DNA of 64,000 bases from Ixodes scapularis. Lineage: Eukaryota > Arthropoda > Arachnida > Ixodida > Ixodidae. Under the pieces are notes generated by a model that did no database searches, was not told the DNA's origin, and worked only from the letters and a program-made list of their open reading frames with translations. Location of the stretch: positions 6,814,406-6,878,405 of the forward strand of contig NW_024609836.1 in NCBI RefSeq assembly GCF_016920785.2, read 5' to 3'. Both the position numbers and the translations under genes were made by a program. This document shows, piece after piece, positions 23,901-35,900 of this stretch (the first letter of the stretch is position 1; each line of letters starts with the position of its first letter).

Positions 23901-26900
23901 CCCCATTGCATGTAAGCAAAACAAACGGCGAATATTTATCAATTGCTACGGTTACTGACAAGCCGAGAACGGCGTGTCTTTGGGACGCCCGTCCTGCAGC
24001 GACCGCTCGATGCCTTTTGACCTGCTATGGCTGAGCATGCACATGCATGCGCATGCACACACGTGTGAGGTGCACCGTGAGGTGACCAAGAGTTATCGGA
24101 GCTAGGACGCTCGGGCTCGAGGCGAGACAACTGAAGCCCCTCTTCATCGTTCTCACTCTGTCTTTCTTCCACGCTGGCACCGTTATTTCCGTCGTCGCTG
24201 CTGCCACGCCTCCGGAGCACGTCGCGTCGTCCGACAAAATCTCGCATTTCGTAAACGGCCGCGCCAAGTGCATCTTCTGCGCTTACTCGGCGATCGTGGC
24301 GCAAGTTACGGGTAAGAACTGATCGGGCGTTTGCGCTACATACGTCGCAAGGTAGGCCTCTAGCTCCGGAAAGCGTCTAGACCTATCCGGACTTTGGCCC
24401 GAAAGAGGCCTCTTTGTCTGCCATCGCGGTTAAAAGGTCCTGCGCCGTTGCAGACGCCACTGGCACACCGCCCGCTCCAACGGGTCAAATTCGCATCCAG
24501 CGGAGCAGTTGTTGGTTTTTCTCGGATGAAGGGTGACCGTAAACGAGCACCGAAAACCTAAACTTCCCGGACTGAGCGTGTCAACGCAGAGCAAAGGAAG
24601 CAGGCATGGTTGCACGATTTCGATACTCAATCAAATGACGTGCGACCATGCAATAGAGAGGGGGAGCTGTTGAGGCCATTCCAGCCGTCGTTCGGGCATG
24701 GCTCTTAGATCAACTGCTGCCATTCCGAAGACAGCGCACAACGAACCAACACGCGCCGTTCACTCGTACCGATTTGCAAAATGCGATCACCGGGATTGTG
24801 ATACTCATTTGCGCAGGTAAAAAAAAAAGTAATTGTACAACGAGCGCACAGAACAGCACAATGCTGTACGGAGAGCCGGCTGAACCTGTAGCAAATTGAG
24901 GTGTTCCCAACATTACGACTGTTTTGGTCTTGTGGCAGTAGAATCCTTTGGTTCCGATATTATAAGTCGACCCCCTGAGTTCAGATTTTCAAAAATGTAC
25001 AAATGAAATGACTTATGATTGTGTAAACACTGTAGTGTATGAAAGGGAATGTCTTTTGACGTTCCATAAAGAAATGTTTCGAAAGCCGGTGACATTTTGA
25101 GGTCTCGAATATAGTTGGCAGAATTCCTAGCTTACGAGGGTCCTTGCGTAATAAAACGCGAGTTCCTTCGAATTGTAATTTAAGTTTTTTGACCGACGAT
25201 TTAGCAAATTTATTTATCAAACAGAGTATCCAGGTTCGTGTGGAAAAAAGTATGTCAATATCCCGTTCCTATGATATACAGGCCTGTCTTTAACAGGTAA
25301 TCGGTTTGAGAGAAAAACAATTCTAATGTGCCACCAAGTGAAAAATTCTCCATTCCAGTTTTTCTCACATTTTGCCACTCTTTTAAACAAAATTGACTTT
25401 GCTCATAGGGCTAACAGTTAATACGTTGCAGGTAACTATCTTAAGTTTAAATTAAAAAAAAAAGAGGTCCTGTCCAACGTTTTTAGTCGTTTCTCTTTAC
25501 AAAACTGCAAAGTACCAGCCCACAGCCAGTTTGTCTCGCATCCAAACTGCCGTAACAAACAAACAAACAAAAATTTGAAGACACCTAAGCGCTTCTTATG
25601 AATAGCGAATGCGAAAGCATGAATGTCGTTCTTCTGCTCCCTCAGTTCGTCTGCGGTGTACTGGAGTGGACGGCCACGTTTCGCTACTGCCGAGGTTGCG
25701 GTCGCTGACGATATGGACGTCTCAGGCGCCGCCATGTTCCTTCTCCGGGCCGCAGCCCCGTACCTCCGGCAATGCCCGACACAAGAGTAGCGGCCGAACG
25801 AGCGCTCTCGTGAAGAGGCCGCCAACGGCTACCTGGGAGCCATTTCACTCAGCCAGTTGGAGGATGGGCATTTCTTTTTGAGTTTTTTCACAGTTACAGA
25901 TGCCGCTAACTCAGCTCCATGGGAAAGTTAACGCTTTAGGTATTCCAACTACAGTATAGACCACTTACAACGTAACCGCTTATAGTGCAGGACCGGGTAT
26001 AACGCGGTTTTTTTAAACCACCGGTTCGCCTCCCATAGAACTCCATGTAATTACATACCACTTAAAATGCAGGCGCGCGAAGGGAAATACCAGTTCTAGT
26101 GCGGTTTCTGGAACAGTCCGCCGACCGACCCTGTGCGACACTAGATAATGGCGCTAGCCGCAAGCGGCACTCGCGGGGGCAAGGATGGCAAGGAGGTTGC
26201 TCGAAGAAGCGGGGAGAAGCGAAGAGAGAGGCTTCAGTTGCCATAGCGACGGAGGGACGCACGCACGTGTCGTTCACATGCGTGCGTCCCTCCGCTGCTT
26301 TGGAAAACAACCACAACGACCGACCAATCGCAGGTCGAGGAGAAGTGTTCGCGCGCGTTGCATCCCGGTCGCGGGCCGGCTGCTTCTATCCGCAAACATG
26401 GCGTCGGTTGTAATCGTCGACGTAGACGGCGTGGTGGAAGCTCATCGTTCCGCGTAAAAGCGCTATCCTTGACTGTGAATTTTCGTTGTGTGTCGCTATG
26501 ATAACCCAGCACGTACTAGAAGGGAAGATCCACCTACTCGTGCGGCGATGTCGTGGCGGCACTCTCAAGACGGCAGAAACGCCCGTGTCGTCGTGTTTGT
26601 TTACTTCGACTACAGTGGTGACTTCGACTACAGTGGTGACTTTTAAGCATTTGTGTTTTCGAACATCGCCCAGATTTCTTATTTGGAGCATTTCATGCCT
26701 GTGCTCAAGTTGAAGGTATTACTGGCACGTACCGTATAAAGGATGCGAATTTTCACATGTTTATATCACCGGAGAAAAGTGATTAGGGTTAGCAATCCTG
26801 AACGCTCGCAACGTCCGTCCGCAACCCGCGACGCCGCTACAAGGCTGCGCCAGGCGAAAGTCGCTCATTTCTTTCAAAATTTGTGACACACTTGAGATAG

Positions 26901-29900
26901 AACTGTACTAGTCTGGTGAAATAAAGACTTTCCTCAAACTAAGCTTTATTTTTCATCTAACATAAAATAAATTCTTTTACAAAGGTAAGTTGTCTCATGG
27001 CATGTATTTCGGCCTGAAAAATTGATGTTTTGGCTATAGCGCGGTACCGCTTACAGTGCGGATTTTCGCGACTCCCGCGACATACGTTATATGCGGTCTA
27101 CACTGTACTATCGTAATGTATTTATTTATTTGTTTCAAATGCCCTCAAGGTATTTGATAGAGGGGGGAGAGTCCCCCTCTTCAATGCCTTACAGATGTCT
27201 AGTCTTTTCCTAATGTTTTGGCCCCAGATGACGAAATTTCTGGTGGTCTTCGATAGTTTAGCTCGCAGCGAACATATGTTCACATTGCATACAAGAAGGA
27301 TTGTTGCTGTGAAAGTACAAAAATTGTGGCTCTGAAACCCCGTGATATTGCTTTCATTCTAACTTGGTTGTTCTTGGCTTTCACGAAAGTTTCAACACTG
27401 GATCAATGTAGTACTTTCGAGCAAGAGTTATAAGAATTCCCCCGTATAAGGTAGCTGTAGCAGATGCTACTGAGCCTCCCCTACAGCATCACAACATTAG
27501 CCACGCTGGAAGCCGTTCCGGACTGCCAAAGAAACACCAAGATGCAAAGGCCATAAAACCTGCAAGCATAAAGGGCAGAAAAGAGGGAAACCTAGAAAAC
27601 GCAAAGACGATGAACTCACTCTCCAGGGCCGACAGCGCTGTGACTCAGCAGAATCTTCCCACCCACACCGCCAAAGTATTTCGGTTCCAGGTCAAACTCC
27701 TGCAAGGCAGGCAACATCACTGAAGGAAGAACTTCGCTGAAAGGAACACTCGACTCGCTAAAACATATATTATCTACCTGCCTGAATAGGACGTATCAGA
27801 AGCATCAGCAAAGACTTAAAAAAATCGCTACCAATAAACCCTATCGGTAGGAATTTTTGAGAGCCTTCACTAAAAGGCCCGGTTGCATTGCCGTGGCTGG
27901 CAATGCAAAAACACGCTTTTGCATCGCCAGCCTTGTGCCTGCTGCACCAGTGGAAACTTTAGTGCACACCCCTCCCTTGACATGTGCTTTAAGTCTTTCT
28001 ATAACTGATTAAGGTGGTTTTGATGACACGCAGTGAATTTCTAAATGGAACCGTGTGTACAGGACATCCCGTAAGATATTTACACCTGGCGCTTTGGGTG
28101 ACTGAAATGTGGGCAAGCGACGTCGGTTTGTCGCCATGCGGTCATGCACAGCACTCCAGTACACCAAAGCTGCCAAAAAGGTCTTGCTGGACGACAGGCT
28201 ATACTGTCGAGATCGGTTGTAACGAAGTCGGTTATAACGAAATAGCGGCTACAGCGAAGGAATCACAATTTCCCCATTCCCTTTTGCACTTCGTTAATTG
28301 AATTAGGTTTAAACGAAATAGCGGATATAGCAAAGTGATTTCCGATTCCCATTGTCTTCATTATAACCGGTCTCGACAGTAGTGCATGTGCAGGAGGTTG
28401 CGGTGTGCTAAACGAGTTTTGACAGATGTACCTTTACACAGACCCAAAGGAATACCAGAACCTGCAGCGCGTCAGTTGGGCAAAGTTCTTGCACCTTCTC
28501 TCACATAAGGAACCAAGAACGGTGCAACAACATGGACCAGCAAACTAACCAAAACAGAACAAAGCATTAAAAGAATTTCTCTTTATAGGAGAGAAGTCTT
28601 GAAATTGCTCTTTAAAAAGAAAATAATTTTTCATGCCAGACTGAAGGTATTTGAAGCGTGGTGTGAAGTAAAAAAATCAGCGATTAAACAGGTGCTCGGC
28701 TTTTTCGGCCTGTGCTTTACACATATTTTTGGCGGGGGCTGACTCGAAAACCTTTTTGCCTGGCAACAACACACCCCCTTTTTTTTTTTGACTAGCAAAA
28801 ATATATGGCGCATTGTTTCCCTTTGTTCCGTTTTACGTGTGATTCTTGGTTCCACGCGTGAAGAGAGCTAGCAAAACTGTTAGTGGCCGACGCACTGCAG
28901 GTTTTGGTACTCTTTAAGGTGAGTGTCAAGAAGCCTCTGTCAAAACTCGTTTCGCATGCCGCACTCTGTCCCGGACACTCATCCAGCCTCTCGTCAGGCA
29001 AGACGAAGACCCAATGAGGTTGGGCAAGACATCTTTTGTGCCTGCGGTGTACTGAAGTGTTGCGCGCGAGTGCACAGGGACGAGGACATGGACAAACGCC
29101 CCTTCGAAAGCCCGGGATTCCGTCGCTTTTATTCTGACCCTCCTTGATCGGGACCACACTTGCATTATGCCTGGGGTTAATAAAGCAAGTGGGGCTTTGC
29201 ACTAAGCCTATCACAATGCTCTGTCTCGCACGGCACATAAAAGAAGCACAAAATTACTTTTCGTTAGACAAACGTCGCACTTGGACGACGGTGCCGCTGT
29301 GCGTGCTTCAGTCGATCCTCGCCGTCCCTCATCTCCCCCTCCGTGGGAATGTGCTTGGAAGGCGGACGATCCGCGGACGTGTCGTAACGCGACTAACTTG
29401 TCTGCGAATCGGACTGCTTAAATCGGCCAGCGCTGTGGTGCTATCTTGGCGACTTCTTGGACATAAGCACCAGGAAAGCAAACGCACTAGGCAGAAAATG
29501 AATACACGTGTTCCTACGGGAGCTCGGCGCGACCGGCGCTTCTGAATGCAAAATCTGGGAATACACAAAACCGGGAACGCATCAACCCGGTTTCACTGTG
29601 AGGCATGCTCTGTAATTGCTCATAACTCAAAACACGTGTTGCGACGTAAGTGTTGTGCTAAAAATTGTTTCTTGAGAGTTTGGCGTTGATTTAGAGGTAT
29701 GTACGTAAATGCATGGGTATAAATGTACTCACCCTGTTAAAATCTTTGCAGGCTTCGTACAGTCCCAAGAGGTAGCTGTAGCCTCGGTGCCCCTTGCGGA
29801 CGTAAAACACGTCGTCGCCCCTTATGTTCCGCTTCACTGCGCGATGGAAACGTGCAGTAGTTGGGAAACGGGCTCGAGGCAACTACCACTGCTATTCACG

Positions 29901-32900
29901 CTAATGCTTTCAGAGTAAACGTGCGTCGAGCAACCGTAAAGTTCAATTTACGAGCGTGCTATCACATCAGACCTCAATGGATATGTAGAGCAAAAGCAAT
30001 ATTCAACGCGAATCTTTTTGAATAGTATGGCTATTCCGTTTGTACGAGCTTAGGTGGAACATCACGAGACATTCTGCTGGTCAAATAACAAGATTAAAAA
30101 TATTGGCCAGTTTCTTTACTCCCTCGAAAACTTTGCAGTGAGAGGCTCAAGGGAAAAACGCGAACAGTAGTAATCTGGACCGGCTATTTTAGAGTGTTTG
30201 CTAGGGCTGCCGAGGCCTTGTCGGGTGAACTTTTTTACTTTTTGCCTCTGCAGCCTACATCTGACGTAAAATAAATTGTTGATAGATAGATTGCTCGACT
30301 GACAGCAGAGGGACCCACCTTCGTCCTCGGTCAGCGTCGGATAGACCGTCTTGACGGTCTCCAACAGTCTCCTCTCGTCCACGAATGGAAGCAACGCCAC
30401 TCCTGCGTAACAAATTCGTTCCAAAAGTTCAGGCCCAGATAAAAGAATATTATGCAAGCTCGATAACGTTGACAAAGACTTGAGAGCACGGAATCTGCCC
30501 TGCACCATCCCACACACACCAATATATATTTTTTAACCTTTTATGTTTTTATATTTTATATATGCGCGGAGAAACTGGGGAAGACGAGGAGATGCGCTCT
30601 CGTCTCGTCCCGTTCCTCAGTTTCTTGACGCATAACCTTAATGTCATGTAATGGCATGTCAACATTCATGACACTCGTTCCTGATTGTTCTTTACGACGG
30701 TCCTATCAGGTGGTCTTTCATAACAGTTTTCTCATAGAAAATGACCCCTAAACACATTCTGTGGTAAAAATCTCATTTGAAAATTTGATTCACAGGCATC
30801 CTGTCACAAGGTACTAGAAATGGATGTTGTGGTGTGGGATGGCCTCCGAGCAGATGCCCGTAACTTATTATGCAATAGCTGTCTATAAGCAACGAACAAC
30901 GAGGATTCTAGATAGACAAGAAAAATGGCCCTCTAAGACAGTCATAGCCAGAATACAGTACTGGATGGCTTTGAAAGCGGTGGTTATAGTCTAAGCTCAT
31001 TACAACAGACCTGGTTACGGCAGACAAATAGATATAACATACCAATTTGTGAAGTTCGGTCGGTTTTCCTTTATGTACCATTGACTCAACTTCATATCTG
31101 CATACAAAATACTTCTCTTACAACAGACTGAAATCTTGGTCAAAATCAAGGTCTTTTATAACGAGCTTAGGCTGTACTGAGTTAGACACCAGGTCGTGTG
31201 CAACGGAACTCGCAGAAATGTATTACAAAAATATGCACATTTGAAAAAACAAAACATTCCAGGCCCAGAAAGAATCGTATATACGTAAAAACTGAGCTAC
31301 GGACTAATTCAACTAGGTCAACTAACACCCAAAAAAGCTTGCAGACACACAAAGAAAAAACAACACTTGCTCCTGAGGTGACAAGGTAAAAAGTCTACTT
31401 GAAGAGAACTACTTTAAAATGTATTTTATTATCGGTGCTTGATGTCCACGATTAGAGTAAGGTGCACAGGTTGCGAGATGGAATTATTTGATATGTCTTG
31501 GGTCTTTGTCTACATATTATTGAAGCCCAAAACCAGCAGAAAGCATTTTCTCGCTAAATTTAGCCGGGGATATAACGCGTTACACTTTTCCAGTACACTT
31601 TTCTAGAGCATTTTATTTCATAAAGCCCTAGCCCAAAACATACCATTTCGTGTAGAAAGCCCTTTGATGACCCAAACAAATATTAAGCCATTACTGCTTC
31701 TTCGGAAGTATCTACTTTTGTTGCAAGCAGGTGATGCCCAGAGCAGGTGATGCCCAGAAGCAGCCACATGCTGACTGTTAGAAGGGTGGAACAGCACAAT
31801 GGCATAACAGCTGATACCAGACAATGCGCAGGTTTAAAACTATGTAAGGCGATAAAAATAAAGTCAATACCATCTCCGGGCTCAAACTATCGGCCGTGTC
31901 TTGCGCAGAGATTCCAGATTCCAGCAGAGGACACACTTTCGAAAGGGGTCGATTAGGATCTCTGACAAGCAGGCATGGAAAGCTGTAGACAGACTGGCTA
32001 GTGGAGGGCACCCACCTTGCCAGGCATATTTCTTGCCGTTGAGGTCGATCTTAAAATCTATGGGATAGAAGTCGATGATGGGTGAATCCTGAAAAAAACA
32101 ATGTTCAACGAGCTGTCAGTGAAAAAGGAATGCCAGAAGTCATCCTATTGCGAGATAATTAAGATTACCCTTCATAGTAGTAGATGTAAATAAAAATATT
32201 GCTCTCCACCCAAAAATATGAGGAAAGATCCTTCCTGATAGATCTGGTAATAAAAACCATGCAAACCAATAATGCTATTTCAATGAAATTGGCACGGTAT
32301 ACTAGGCATGCAAACTTGGGAGGCTACACCAACTTTCAGCTGAAAAGGTCAATTTCGTGCCAAGTTACAGCCTTATATGTCAAAAATACTATGCAGCTAG
32401 TAGTGCCTAGGGGAAAAAACTATAGTTTCAAAACAGTACCAAAATGTCACAATTTGTTTCCTTGGATATAAGGACGAGTGACTAGACTAATCGGTAGTGG
32501 GTTTCAAATAATTTTAAGCGCCATATTTAGCGTTAAAGTAAACTTCGAGAAAGGGGTTAATTTCATTCATATTTTTACTGTTACAAAAGTTGACATTTTC
32601 TCGCTAAAGAAATAGCAATCTTGAAAAAGCAAACACATAGTCGAGTTCTCCAGTAAATTTCACTCCAGAAAAACCACACAGCAGTTACGAAGGTACTTCA
32701 GTCATCGAATGATAGTTTTTGAGCAATGAAAAAATGGTCAAAACATGAAGCTGAGGAAAACGCGTTTGAAAATCTATATTGTGTTCCACTTTCGATGGCA
32801 CTTGCCACTTGACCTAAAATGCTCCAGGACTGTACGGCAGTCTCTCCTCTGCATTGTCCTTCTGTGCTTTGGCCACAGCTTCCATCTTTTGTCTTTTGCG

Positions 32901-35900
32901 CGATGCCTCGGTGCCTTCACTTGGGCCATTGCAATCTTCGTCCGAGTGACCTTCACGGCCTGTGATGTCTGGTGGCTCCCTGGCTCAATGCCCATATCCG
33001 AAGAACTTTCTCAAAGCCTCGAGGATCCAGGTTGAAGACTGCGAGAGTACAGTACTTAGAGAAGCGACCTTTAGGCACCTCTTCCAAAGCAAGGCGTTGA
33101 AAGAATCATTCCCGTTCTGGGTTTTCATCTGGGAACATCTTTCAAGAAAATCATTCCGTGACAGGCGGTTGTACAAGGGCACTAGCTCCTTCGCTATCTC
33201 CTTGGAAAAGCTGGCTTATGTGGCCGAGATGCTGGTGATTCTCTCGCTTCCTTGAGAGCTTTGCTTCGTACAAGTGGCACCAGGACTCCATCCCAGTGGA
33301 ACAAGCGAAATGAATTGGCTCCTTGTCGGGGGGTGGTATGAATGCAGGCAATGCGTTGATGCAGGAGACTGGCATATACACTCCACGCTGCATGGAGTAT
33401 TGGGTCTTGTGGCAGGTTTAAGCGAATCGGGCTTCCTTATTCACCAGTGTGGCCAACAAGAGAGCGTGCGGTGCTGTTTTCTATGCGGTTTCACGTTTGG
33501 TGCGCACAACATCTCACAAGGAGCTCTATACCAAAAGAAGGAGGGCTAAGCACTTTTTCTAATGAGGGGTGCCTGTCTGTGCTAGACCTAATGAATGCGG
33601 AGCGAGCGCACTTTGAGAATGGTAAATTGGTGTGACCGCGTGCAGTTTTATGAAGCGCTCTCGGCCGCCGGCACATCAGAAATAACTTATTTCGGACTAA
33701 ATACTGGATCTACAGGAATAAAACTTTTTCACATCATTCTTCGGGAGTTATACAAGCTGATAAGACTTTTTCAAAAACATGACTTTTTCAAAAAATTATG
33801 ATTTTAAAGGGGCACTGACACCCCAAAGGTCGTATTCTTTTTTATTGTCTAAAACGATGCAAGTTGTAGTCATAGACACGCAAAAAAAAACGCATTGCGA
33901 AAAACAATTTTCCCGCTCGCGCGCGCGCCTTTTTATTTTTGGCGTTTATATTTCTCGCGCTCACCTCCTTGCTTCTTTTGATCGGTGACGTCAAAAATCA
34001 GGAAATTTAGAAGCTTTGTAGGTGAAATTTCTATAACATTTAATAACGGCAATCGTAAAACATGTTTTTTAACGCAATGACGAACGCACTACGGCCTTTC
34101 TTTTTGAAATACCAAAAATCAGATTTTGGTGGATTTGTGTTCTCCCTCGGAAAACTTGGCGGCGCTCGAACAGAGGCTTATCGCCGAGTCGGGGAACAAA
34201 CTGGTTTTTCCTCGCGCCGGCTCCCTTCTATCCCGCCCGCTCACCTCCTCCTCTCTTCGGGTCACGGTAGCAACGGCGCTTTGCTTCACGGTGTGGTGCG
34301 GAGGTCCGAAAGAAAGTCGAGTCGCAGAAGACCGCAAAATTTGACTCACTGCACTGGCGCGGATCGCGCGGGAACTTCAAATTCGGCATTTGGAAATTGT
34401 TTTTTTAATTCACAAATACTGAATTTCCAAGTTTCGAATTTTGAGGGTAATGTCCCGGCATCATTTTCAATCCTTTCGGATAATAAAATAAATTACGATT
34501 TTGATGTGTCAGTGCCCCTTTAAGGCCGTGCCTCCCCCTAAATATGGTTTACAAACCAGCAATGCAAATAAATCATTTTTTATCTTCTCTGCACAAAGAA
34601 GAAAGCATTCTTAATGTTAAATATTGGTTAGAAAAAAGCAATGGAATTAATCTAAAGCTTTACCTCCAATCTATTTTTATGCACTAAGTATGAAAGTAAA
34701 AGTTTGCTGCATCCTTCTAAAAACACAACCAGCGCTTCTGCAGATCTGCATTCCAAAAAGGAAATCACATTTTTCCCAATCACATTTATTTTTCAGAGCC
34801 ACAAAAATGTCTATAATGTCTATAATGTCACTATAACTCTCCTCCCTCCAAGTAATGGGTCGAGGCAGGCATGCCGCCGAAAAGGCCACCAGAAAACGCC
34901 ACTCTTGGAATGTCCCTTCTGATATTCCCCAGGTGGCACCTGCCGTTTCTAGAGAAGATACCGTATCCACTAGCATAATGAACACATGCTAATGAACGCA
35001 CCACCCACAACAAACATCAACATTTAGACTTTCTTTCCCTCATGTAATAAATGCCTTTCCGATTTCCAGCCCCGTGAGTCGCAAACTGCAGCCAACTCAG
35101 CCAGTCGCCATGTTCACCGAGCCAATTTTCTTTTGCCACCGAGCGGCCAGGCCAAGCTAAGCCAAGCATGGCAGTAAACATGCACGTAATGGCAGTAAAC
35201 ATGCATGTAATGGCTGCAAGTGCATAATTGCAGAAGTGATCAACAGCGAAACCGAGCGGCGCGTACAGCTAACGCTGCTAGGGTCGAGGAATTGCCCAGA
35301 TCCCGGAGATGTTTCGTCCATTGGATGCATTGATGTCAAAAAACACGCTGTCGTCTGTGCTCCACTTTCGGACAGTGAAATCGTAAAGGAGGTTACGCCT
35401 AAGAACGGTTGCGTCACTCTCCTTGCCGAGTGAGCTCCGTAGTGCTATTCCTTCGACAAAAGGAATGCTGAAGGCGTCCAAGAAAGTTTAGCAATTTATA
35501 GAGCAGGGGTTCTCAAACTTTTTTTTGTCCCAGGAATATCCAGCAAGCCTCAAAAAGTCCCAAGAAACCCTGATAGAATAAGACAAAAAGGAGGACTACA
35601 GACAGAATAAGAAGGCAGAGAAACAGACAGAATAAGAAGGCAGAGACTACATACTCCAAAATGCACCTCGCGTTATATTTGGAATCAAGTTCAGCCACGA
35701 GGCGTGCGAGTCTGGAGAAAGCCAGAGGAGAAAGACATCCCTCCGGCTCAATGCAAGAGATCCGGCGGGAAAAGAAGTGGGGGTGTGGAAGGGAATTTAT
35801 TAGCTATTGGGCCTCGTGAAGGGGCAAATAGAAAACATTAAAGAAATGGACGCATCTCCACGTGGTGAATGATTTTGATTGGAGCGAAGCCCTGGTGGTG

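Larger units (their letters stand above)
23710..27619 (-). other. XRN2 intron 19
   Basis: 3910 bases. Contents: an alternating pyrimidine-purine patch at 24033-24065, a repeat with a small coding remnant at 25586-25830, a TIR element at 25952-27105, and a LINE-like 3' tail at 27118-27175 (minus). Nothing else recognised. Confidence 0.6.
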
